Assembly (NCBI GenBank): GCA_944391545.1
Contig: CALXTZ010000089.1
Location: 1 to 5,358 of the forward strand
Source of the DNA: an uncultured Alphaproteobacteria bacterium
GTDB lineage: Bacteria; Pseudomonadota; Alphaproteobacteria; CAAHEQ01; UBA3637
Direction: 5' to 3'
DNA length: 5,358 nucleotides
In this document: one piece after another, positions 1-4,531 of the stretch
How positions within the stretch are numbered: position 1 is the stretch's first letter
How the letters are laid out: each line of letters starts with the position of its first letter
The notes under the pieces: model-generated
The model's input: only the letters and a program-made list of their open reading frames with translations
Told to the model about the DNA's origin: nothing
The model's database searches: none
Translations under genes and position numbers: made by a program

Positions 1-1
1 C

Positions 2-487
2 ATCGGCGGATTGGCTGTCGGAGAGGGACAGGAAATGATGTTCCAAATGTTGGACGTTATTCCGGGTATGTTGCCGGAAAATAAGCCGCGGTACTTGATG
101 GGAGTCGGTCGGCCGTCGGATATTGTCGGGGCTGTTTTGCGCGGCGTTGATATGTTCGACTGTGTGATGCCGACGCGTTCGGGACGGACGGCGTTGGCCT
201 TTACGCGTGAAGGGACGTTGAATCTGCGTAATGCCGTTCATCAGGAAGATTCCAGTCCTTTGGATATCCATTGCTCCTGCCCGGCATGTACAAATTATTC
301 CCGGGCGTATTTGCATCATTTGTTCCGGACGGGCGAGATTTTGGGATGCATGTTGCTGACGTGGCATAATATTCAATATTATCAAGACTTGATGCGGTCT
401 ATTCGTACAGCCGTTGAAAAAGATAAGTACGAAGATTTCGCGGCCGATTTCTTTGAAAAACAAAAAACAGCCAAGAGACCGTTATGA
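2..487 (+). CDS. tgt: Queuine/preQ1 tRNA-guanine transglycosylase, C-terminal part (5' end outside window)
   Basis: Tgt swaps the guanine at position 34 of GUN-anticodon tRNAs for preQ1 in bacteria, a cytosolic step of queuosine synthesis. The visible 161 codons cover the second half of the TIM-barrel enzyme. They begin in the IGGLAVGEGQ substrate loop, continue through RYLMGVGRP and RGVDMFDCVMPTRSGR (the Asp of FDC is the catalytic nucleophile, Asp280 in Zymomonas numbering), and reach the zinc site CSCPAC with its fourth ligand, the His of TWHN, 26 residues after the last Cys as in Zymomonas Tgt. The fragment ends where family members normally end, so only the 5' part is missing, cut by the window edge. 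The frame is open from base 2; the first in-frame TTG (11) is not the start. The stop codon overlaps the next gene's ATG in an ATGA, so the two are probably translationally coupled. Confidence 0.97.
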   Translation: MGGLAVGEGQEMMFQMLDVIPGMLPENKPRYLMGVGRPSDIVGAVLRGVDMFDCVMPTRSGRTALAFTREGTLNLRNAVHQEDSSPLDIHCSCPACTNYSRAYLHHLFRTGEILGCMLLTWHNIQYYQDLMRSIRTAVEKDKYEDFAADFFEKQKTAKRPL

Positions 488-975
488 CAGACATGCCCCG
501 CCGCGGCTTCGGCTGCCAGCCTTTGATTAATGATTTAAAAGAATGGACGCGCCCGCTGTTGGGTAAACGCGGTTTTTCATGTGTTGACATCATTGAGCGG
601 TGGGCAGATGTGGTCGGTGCTGATTTGTCGCGCGGTGTCCGGCCGGAGAAAATTGCTTATCCGCACGGCAAAAGAAGCGACGGAACTTTGCATGTCGTCT
701 GTCAAGGCGGCGCTTTTGCGACTTTGTTGGAACATCGCAAAAAAATCGTGCTGGAGCGCATTAATACTTTTTTGGGGTACGCAGCCGTTTGTGATATTAA
801 AATCCGTCAGGGGGCTTTTTGTCAGGCCAAGCCGGATGTTCCGAAAACGGTTGAGCGGCCTTTGCCCGAAACGGTTGTTCGATCTTTGCGGGAAAAAGTA
901 GAAAACATCGCGGATGAGCATCTGCAACAGGCCGTTTTTCGGCTGGGTGAAGCAATTTTTCAAAAGGAAGCTTGA
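484..975 (+). CDS. dciA: DUF721 / DciA-like protein (probable replicative helicase loader)
   Basis: This 163-residue protein carries the DUF721 core at about residues 15-110: IERWADVVGADLS, then a VRPEKI segment, a THIS-type beta strand (LHVVCQGGAFATLLEHRKK) and a closing ERINTFLG...CDIKIRQG stretch. The W-x-x-VVG start, the hydrophobic strand before the ATLLEHRK helix and the terminal I-K-I-R strand are typical of the family. DciA proteins work with the replicative helicase DnaB in replication initiation in bacteria without DnaC. The C-terminal part (about 115-163, with SLREKVENIADEHLQQAVFRLGEAI) is helical and resembles the tail of alphaproteobacterial members. The ATG at 484 overlaps the tgt stop by 4 nt and has a modest AAGAG (473-477) 6 nt upstream; a second ATG three codons on is possible. 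In many alphaproteobacteria a DUF721 gene sits beside a DsbA-like gene, as here. The family call is firm; the helicase role rests on the family. Confidence 0.78.
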   Translation: MTDMPRRGFGCQPLINDLKEWTRPLLGKRGFSCVDIIERWADVVGADLSRGVRPEKIAYPHGKRSDGTLHVVCQGGAFATLLEHRKKIVLERINTFLGYAAVCDIKIRQGAFCQAKPDVPKTVERPLPETVVRSLREKVENIADEHLQQAVFRLGEAIFQKEA

Positions 976-1026
976 TTCAGCTTGCTTTCAAAATAAGAAC
1001 GAATTAAACTGAAACAAATGAATGAA

Positions 1027-1032
1027 AGGGAG
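1027..1032 (+). promoter_or_regulatory. Ribosome binding site that sets the DsbA-like start
   Basis: AGGGAG lies 4 nt before the ATG at 1037 and only 1 nt before the ATG at 1034. It falls inside the codons that would follow the in-frame ATG at 1022, which has no Shine-Dalgarno upstream. This favours the start at 1037. Confidence 0.55.
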
Positions 1033-1036
1033 AATG

Positions 1037-1813
1037 ATGAAAGGTTTATGGGCAATTATATTATTGGCTTTGGTGGTGTGGGGGTATATTTACTACCGCA
1101 ACAATCAAAACACACCGATCGGCGGGTTGGTCGCGCCGGATCCGGCCCCGCAGGATACGTATGAACCGTTGATTTTGGATTCTAAAAATGAAACAGGGAT
1201 TTTATCAATCTCGGCACATGCGGCGGAAGTTGACACGGATTCTAACGCATCCGCAGACGCTGTTCATGGAACTCAAAAACCGACAATTCTGCCGGAACAG
1301 CCGCGAATGATGGGCAAGGAAGACGCACCGATAACACTGTACTTGTTTTCTTCTTTGACTTGCAGCCATTGTGTCCACTATCATTTGGAAACATTGCCCG
1401 AATTGGAAAAAAAGTATATCGATACTGGTAAGGTTAAGCTGGTTTATATTGATTTTCCGTTCGATCGACGGGCTTTGGCCGGGGCGATGCTGACTCGGTG
1501 CGCGCGACCGGAATCCTATTGGAAATTTTTGAACGTTTTATTCGAAAACCAAGATAAATGGGCTTTTAAAGAAAATGCACAGGAGATTGTGACGACCTAT
1601 GCGTCTTTGGCCGGTATGAGCAAGGCGGATATTCAATCTTGTTTGGCAAATAAAATTTTGCAGCAGTCTTTGATTCAAAACCGGGATGTGTTTATGAAGA
1701 AATATGATATACAAGGAACGCCGACAACGGTTTTGGTGAAGGGAGACCAAGTTAAAACAGTCGTCGGGACGGATTTGAAATCGTTGGAGGACGCCATCAA
1801 CGCGTTGGAATAA
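1037..1813 (+). CDS. Membrane-anchored DsbA-like thioredoxin-fold protein (thiol:disulfide oxidoreductase)
   Basis: This is a 258-residue protein of the DsbA/thioredoxin_4 type, expected to make, break or isomerise disulfides on the periplasmic side. Residues about 4-20 form one uncleaved-looking membrane anchor (GLWAIILLALVVWGYIYY). A polar, Asp/Pro/Ser-rich linker of roughly 70 residues follows. The thioredoxin fold starts at the GKEDAPITLYLFSSLTCSHC segment with active-site Cys109 and Cys112 (CSHC, bases 1361-1372). The cis-proline loop is GTPTT with Pro229, and two further Cys occur in the helical insert. An ATG at 1022 would add five residues but lacks a ribosome binding site. Related alphaproteobacterial genes sit next to DUF721, as here. 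The next gene, atpI, begins 1 nt after the stop, so dsbA and atp genes probably share a transcript. The CSHC dipeptide does not tell oxidase from isomerase. Confidence 0.85.
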   Translation: MKGLWAIILLALVVWGYIYYRNNQNTPIGGLVAPDPAPQDTYEPLILDSKNETGILSISAHAAEVDTDSNASADAVHGTQKPTILPEQPRMMGKEDAPITLYLFSSLTCSHCVHYHLETLPELEKKYIDTGKVKLVYIDFPFDRRALAGAMLTRCARPESYWKFLNVLFENQDKWAFKENAQEIVTTYASLAGMSKADIQSCLANKILQQSLIQNRDVFMKKYDIQGTPTTVLVKGDQVKTVVGTDLKSLEDAINALE

Positions 1814-1814
1814 A

Positions 1815-2120
1815 ATGGATGATCGGGAACAGGCTTTTGTTAAGTCCAAGGAATTGGAAGCGAAAATAAAAGCGCTCCATGAACAGGTAGTGGGAAAAGT
1901 TCCCGATCGGCTTGATCGACAAGGCGCCGGGTTGGCCGTTACGATTATGTCGGATTTATTGGGCGGCTTGATTGCCGGCGGCGTGATCGGTTTTTTAATT
2001 CAACGGTTTTTTGATACAAAGCCGTTTATTTTGGGAATTTTTATTTTTTTAGGGGGCATTGCGGGGTTATTGAATGTTTATAAATACGTTCGCCGCATTG
2101 AAAACGGGAAAAACAAGTGA
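1815..2120 (+). CDS. atpI: ATP synthase protein I (AtpI, F0 assembly factor)
   Basis: This 101-residue protein matches the AtpI/ATPase_gene1 family. It has a charged, helical N-terminus (about 1-35, KSKELEAKIKALHEQV), then two membrane helices at about 39-64 and 71-92. The first is glycine-rich (SDLLGGLIAGGVIGFLIQRFFDTKP), which is the family signature, and the second ends in GGIAGLLNVYKYVRR. AtpI is not part of the finished enzyme; in other bacteria it helps c-ring assembly and has been linked to magnesium supply. It begins 1 nt after the dsbA stop with only a weak GGA upstream, so translation probably depends on coupling. Its stop overlaps the GTG start of atpB by 4 nt. First place in an F0 operon fits the call. 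Confidence 0.88.
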   Translation: MDDREQAFVKSKELEAKIKALHEQVVGKVPDRLDRQGAGLAVTIMSDLLGGLIAGGVIGFLIQRFFDTKPFILGIFIFLGGIAGLLNVYKYVRRIENGKNK

Positions 2121-2845
2121 ATATAGAGCCTTTGGCACAATTTGAATTAAAAACGTTTATCCCGATCCGTATCGGCCCGGTCGATATTTCGTTGACAAAT
2201 TCAAGTATTTCCATGATCTTGGCGACGGTTTTGGCTTTGTTTTTATTGTTTGTCATGACACGGCGACTGCGGATTATTCCGCATGCGGCCCAGTCGATGA
2301 TCGAGGTATTTTATAATTTTATTGTCAATATGGTTTATGAAACCATCGGAACCAAAGGGGAAAAAATCATTCCGTTTATTTTCAGTTTATTCCTCTTTAT
2401 TTTATTCGGTAATTTATTGGGATTGTTCCCGTATACATTTACTTTTACCAGTCATTTATCCGTTGTCGGGACGATGGCTTTGCTGGGATTGGGATTGTCT
2501 ACGATAATCGGGATTTATCATCAAGGGTGGCGCTGGCTGCGCGTCTTTTTCCCGGCCGGAATTCCCGTATTGCTGGCGCCGATTATCGTGCCGATTGAAA
2601 TTATTTCTTTTTTGTCCAAACCGTTTAGTTTGACCGTTCGATTGGTGATGAATATGGTTGTCGGGCACATTATGTTGGATGTGATTGCGGCTTTTGTCGT
2701 TGCGTTGGGCTTGGCGGGATTTGTACCGCTGTTTTTTGCGGGCGTTTTGATTATTTTCGAAGCCGGGATCGCTCTGCTTCAAGCGTATATTTATACGATT
2801 TTAACATGCATTTATTTATCGGAGTCTTTTGAAAGTCATCATTAA
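2117..2845 (+). CDS. atpB: ATP synthase F0 subunit a
   Basis: Subunit a forms the two proton half-channels beside the c ring in the inner membrane. The 242-residue product has the full family layout: a short N-terminus with the FxxxTFIPIRIGP motif, a first helix (about 31-48), NLLGLFPYTFTFTSH (99-113), and the core SKPFSLTVRLVMNMVVGHIML. Arg175 is the essential arginine (E. coli Arg210) and Asn179 the conserved Asn. His184 stands where E. coli has Glu219 and Glu215 where E. coli has His245, the exchange normal for alphaproteobacteria and mitochondria. Gln222 in LQAYIYTILTCIYLSE matches E. coli Gln252. The start is a GTG overlapping the atpI stop (GTGA), pointing to translational coupling; no ATG nearby gives a complete N-terminus. 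The channel residues look intact although the partner c subunit is atypical. Confidence 0.97.
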   Translation: MNIEPLAQFELKTFIPIRIGPVDISLTNSSISMILATVLALFLLFVMTRRLRIIPHAAQSMIEVFYNFIVNMVYETIGTKGEKIIPFIFSLFLFILFGNLLGLFPYTFTFTSHLSVVGTMALLGLGLSTIIGIYHQGWRWLRVFFPAGIPVLLAPIIVPIEIISFLSKPFSLTVRLVMNMVVGHIMLDVIAAFVVALGLAGFVPLFFAGVLIIFEAGIALLQAYIYTILTCIYLSESFESHH

Positions 2846-2846
2846 G

Positions 2847-2852
2847 AAGGAG
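2847..2852 (+). promoter_or_regulatory. Ribosome binding site of atpE
   Basis: AAGGAG lies 6 nt before the ATG at 2859 and just after the atpB stop. It is one of the strongest Shine-Dalgarno sites in the operon, fitting the high copy number of subunit c. It excludes the longer in-frame reading from a TTG at 2829, which would overlap the end of atpB. Confidence 0.8.
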
Positions 2853-2858
2853 AAAAAC

Positions 2859-3104
2859 ATGGAAGGAAATTCTTTACAATTTATCGCAGATGCAGCTAAA
2901 TATTTATCCATTGGGATTTGCAGCCTGGTGATGATTTCCGTTTCGAAATGGGTGGCGGAAATCTGGATTACGATTATTTCGTCAATTTCTCGGAATCCCA
3001 GTGTTAAAAATGACATCACATTGTTTGCGTACATCGGCGCCGGGATGACGGAAGCAATTGCGTTGTATGCTTTGGTGTTGGCGTTTATGATGCTGTTTTC
3101 ATAA
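2859..3104 (+). CDS. atpE: ATP synthase F0 subunit c, atypical first helix
   Basis: Subunit c forms the rotating ring of F0. The 81-residue hairpin has helix 1 at about 15-42, the polar loop with R45-N46-P47, and helix 2 at about 54-80. The ion-binding Glu65 sits in GAGMTEAIALYALVLAF, exactly 20 residues after the loop Arg as in E. coli (Arg41 to Asp61). Ala66 and Ile67 replace the Ser/Thr sodium ligands of Na+-type subunits, so proton coupling is expected. Helix 1 is odd: the GxGxGxG motif that packs neighbouring subunits reads SVSKWVA (27-33), with Ser, Ser, Trp and Ala at the glycine positions, and K30 and E34 lie within the membrane span. The sequence is in frame and no other frame restores a glycine repeat. 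Place between atpB and atpF' and helix 2 make the identity safe; ring size and function are open. Confidence 0.92.
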   Translation: MEGNSLQFIADAAKYLSIGICSLVMISVSKWVAEIWITIISSISRNPSVKNDITLFAYIGAGMTEAIALYALVLAFMMLFS

Positions 3105-3117
3105 GAAAGGATTTTGA

Positions 3118-3612
3118 ATGCCGCAATTTGATCTTGCATGGTTCCCCAGTCAAATTTTTTGGTTGATTGTCTGCTTTTGTGTTTTGTATTGGGCGGTTTC
3201 TCGATTTTTTTTGCCGCCCGTTGCGCAGATTATCAAAGAGCGTACCCAAAAAATACAGGCTGTGTTGCGCCAGGCAGATGAATTAAATGCTAAAGCCGAT
3301 CGACTGATACAGGCGCATGACACGTACTTGAATAAAGCGCAGGAACAGTCGGCTCGGATGATTCAAAAGGTTCATGAAGATATTGCGGCCGGCCATGCGC
3401 AGCAAGAACAACACTTTTTGAATGTTTTGAAATCAAGTACGGCAAAGGCGGAAAAAGAAGTCTCTGAAAAACATAAAGACGTTCGGTTGCATTTGAAAGA
3501 AATTACGGTTCAGTTTTTGGATATCATCTTTGAAACGATTTATCGTGTTCGGCCGCATAAGGCATCCGTGAACAAAGCCATTGATGCGCATTTGAAGGAG
3601 TTTTCCGAATGA
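3118..3612 (+). CDS. atpF': ATP synthase F0 subunit b' (peripheral stalk)
   Basis: Subunit b' pairs with b to form the peripheral stalk that keeps F1 from turning with the ring. The 164-residue protein starts MPQFDLAWFPSQIFWL, the usual start of alphaproteobacterial b', with one membrane helix at about 11-32 ending in SRFFLPPVAQIIKERTQKI. The rest is a charged, heptad-like helix rich in Ala, Gln, Lys and Glu (about 38-135), followed by a short tail (about 136-164). An AAAGGA at 3106-3111 is 6 nt before the ATG. The last four bases overlap the start of atpF. Separate b' and b genes side by side occur in photosynthetic bacteria and alphaproteobacteria; the first gene of the pair is normally b'. 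This copy is diverged past residue 50, as usual for stalk subunits. Confidence 0.9.
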   Translation: MPQFDLAWFPSQIFWLIVCFCVLYWAVSRFFLPPVAQIIKERTQKIQAVLRQADELNAKADRLIQAHDTYLNKAQEQSARMIQKVHEDIAAGHAQQEQHFLNVLKSSTAKAEKEVSEKHKDVRLHLKEITVQFLDIIFETIYRVRPHKASVNKAIDAHLKEFSE

Positions 3613-4148
3613 ATACGACTTTTGCGTTGATACAGCACATCATTGAAACGGAATCTTTTTGGAAAGCGGTTGCTTTTGTTTTGGTCGTTTTGTTGACTTT
3701 TGTGCCGATTTATACATTTTTAATGCGCCGGATGGCTCAACGTTCCGCTCAAATCCAGGATCATATTAAAGAGGCTTTGAAGTTGCGCTCGGAGGCACAA
3801 GCGCTTTTGGCTGATTATGAAAAGAAAGATGCTCAAAGGGAAACGGAGCGGCTGGAGATTTTGGAAAAGGCTCGGAAAAATGCGCATGTTTTAAAAGAGG
3901 AAGCCGCTGTTCGCCTGAAAGAGCGACAACGCATGAAAGAGCAGGAAATTTTAGACCGCGTGAAAATGATTAAAACGAGCGGATTAAAAGAGCTGAAAGA
4001 CGAAGTATTGGCGTTTGCGGTTAAAACGACGGCTTCCTTTATGGAGAAGGACGATAAGTTTCGATCGGAGGCTGTCTTTTTCAATGATGCCGTTGATGAA
4101 GTCGAGCAAGTTTTAAATGACTCGAAAGAAGTTGAAAAAATTTTTTGA
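3609..4148 (+). CDS. atpF: ATP synthase F0 subunit b (peripheral stalk)
   Basis: This 179-residue protein is the partner of b' in the peripheral stalk. Its N-terminus (ETESFWKAVAFVLVVLLTF, membrane helix about 16-39) and the following RSAQIQDHIKEALKLRSEAQALLADYEKK block are typical of alphaproteobacterial b subunits. From about residue 43 to 145 it is one highly charged helix suited to a coiled coil. The C-terminal part should contact the delta subunit of F1, whose gene is not in this window. AAGGAG at 3595-3600, inside the end of atpF', stands 8 nt before the ATG, and the ATGA overlap suggests coupled translation. It closes the F0 operon; no hairpin terminator follows, so some readthrough into the next small gene is likely. 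Confidence 0.93.
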   Translation: MNTTFALIQHIIETESFWKAVAFVLVVLLTFVPIYTFLMRRMAQRSAQIQDHIKEALKLRSEAQALLADYEKKDAQRETERLEILEKARKNAHVLKEEAAVRLKERQRMKEQEILDRVKMIKTSGLKELKDEVLAFAVKTTASFMEKDDKFRSEAVFFNDAVDEVEQVLNDSKEVEKIF

Positions 4149-4159
4149 TATGATACAAT
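4132..4159 (+). promoter_or_regulatory. Candidate sigma-70-type promoter for the 67-residue protein gene
   Basis: TTGAAA (4132-4137) and TACAAT (4154-4159) are each one base from consensus and separated by 16 nt. They overlap the last codons of atpF and would start RNA near 4166, about 25 nt before the ATG at 4191. The surrounding A/T runs make chance matches easier. Confidence 0.45.
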
Positions 4160-4190
4160 AACGCCCGTTTTCTTGAGAAAGGTTTGACAC

Positions 4191-4394
4191 ATGGAAAATA
4201 AAGTAAATTCAGGGGATGCTTATGTTAAGAACGACCGTGTTCCGTCGGTTTGGATTGTGGATCGAATATTAAGCGTTTATACGCCGACGCATGTTCGACT
4301 GATTGAAAAGGGCGGTAATGAACGCACGGCTACGGTTGCTTTGGAAACGCTTTTGGATGAAAGATACTGGCGCAAAGCACCGGCTGAAGAGTAA
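4191..4394 (+). CDS. Small conserved-looking protein of unknown function, 67 residues
   Basis: I cannot name a family for this protein. It is soluble, without membrane segment or signal peptide. The core has alternating hydrophobic residues that suggest a small beta barrel: a YVKNDRVPSVWIVDRIL strand pair, then THVRLIEKGGNERTATVALETLLDERYW. The pattern VWxVxRI...PxHVRLxxxGGxxRxxTVAxxxLxDxRYW recalls small hypothetical proteins of alphaproteobacteria, from memory only. AAAGG (4178-4182) is 8 nt before the ATG and base use matches the neighbours, so it looks like a real gene. It lies 42 nt after atpF with its own candidate promoter and ends just before an intrinsic terminator, so it may be both a single-gene transcript and the last gene read from the atp operon. 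Nothing here ties it to ATP synthase function. Confidence 0.72.
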   Translation: MENKVNSGDAYVKNDRVPSVWIVDRILSVYTPTHVRLIEKGGNERTATVALETLLDERYWRKAPAEE

Positions 4395-4397
4395 AGT

Positions 4398-4421
4398 TGC
4401 ACTTTTTTGCGTGCATTTTTT
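4398..4421 (+). terminator. Weak first hairpin of a possible tandem terminator
   Basis: TGCAC (4398-4402) pairs with GTGCA (4411-4415) across an 8-nt loop, followed by six T (4416-4421). The stem is only 5 bp, so on its own it would be weak; it lies directly upstream of a stronger terminator. Confidence 0.35.
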
Positions 4422-4422
4422 G

Positions 4423-4450
4423 AAAAGAGGTCTTATGGCCTCTTTTTTTT
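4423..4450 (+). terminator. Rho-independent terminator after the 67-residue protein gene
   Basis: AAAAGAGGTC (4423-4432) pairs with GGCCTCTTTT (4437-4446), including one G-U pair, around a TTAT loop, and the run of eight T (4443-4450) follows. It separates the atp-side transcript from the pseudopilin gene, which therefore needs its own promoter. Confidence 0.88.
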
Positions 4451-4463
4451 ATGCAAAAAGTTC

Positions 4464-4497
4464 TTGACGGTGGGGGGGGGGGGAGGTAGTGTATGCT
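4464..4497 (+). promoter_or_regulatory. Candidate promoter of the pseudopilin gene with a 12-G tract in the spacer
   Basis: TTGACG (4464-4469) is a good -35. Two -10 candidates follow: TAGTGT (4487-4492) at the ideal 17-nt spacing, and TATGCT (4492-4497), a better match but 22 nt away. The spacer is almost filled by 12 consecutive G (4472-4483). Tract length would set the distance between the boxes, so slippage could tune or switch expression. The position just after a terminator and 35-60 nt before a strong ribosome binding site supports a promoter here; which -10 is used cannot be told. Confidence 0.55.
4472..4483. repeat. Homopolymeric G(12) tract
   Basis: Twelve consecutive G between candidate -35 and -10 elements. 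It is the only homopolymer of that length in the window. Such tracts are prone to slipped-strand length changes and also to sequencing or assembly error, so the exact length is uncertain. Confidence 0.9.
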
Positions 4498-4520
4498 GTT
4501 TCCAAGTCTGTTTTGTAAAG

Positions 4521-4526
4521 AGGAGG
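4521..4526 (+). promoter_or_regulatory. Ribosome binding site of the pseudopilin gene
   Basis: A perfect AGGAGG stands 5 nt before the ATG at 4532. It fixes the start of a reading frame that stays open to the window end, and so supports the very long leader. No in-frame ATG, GTG or TTG occurs near the prepilin cleavage motif that would allow a short leader. Confidence 0.85.
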
Positions 4527-4531
4527 AAACG

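Noticed and set aside
577..963. Minus-strand frame opposite the DUF721 gene
   Set aside because: It is the antisense shadow of a gene with clear family motifs; similar shadows opposite dsbA, atpB, atpE and atpF were dropped for the same reason.
976..1021. Possible promoter between dciA and the DsbA-like gene (TTGCTT 982-987, TAAACT 1005-1010)
   Set aside because: The 17-nt spacing is right, but the boxes match consensus only 3 of 6 and 4 of 6 in an A/T-rich gap, too weak to claim.
2859..3104. The odd helix 1 of subunit c as the product of a frameshift error
   Set aside because: The other forward frames were read across 2905-3000: one hits a stop at once and the other gives no glycine-repeat membrane helix. 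The observed frame keeps a hydrophobic helix of proper length and correct loop spacing.
4136..4146. A5-6/T6 palindrome at the end of atpF as a terminator
   Set aside because: It has only A-T pairs, no loop and no following U-tract, and it lies inside the coding sequence and stop codon.
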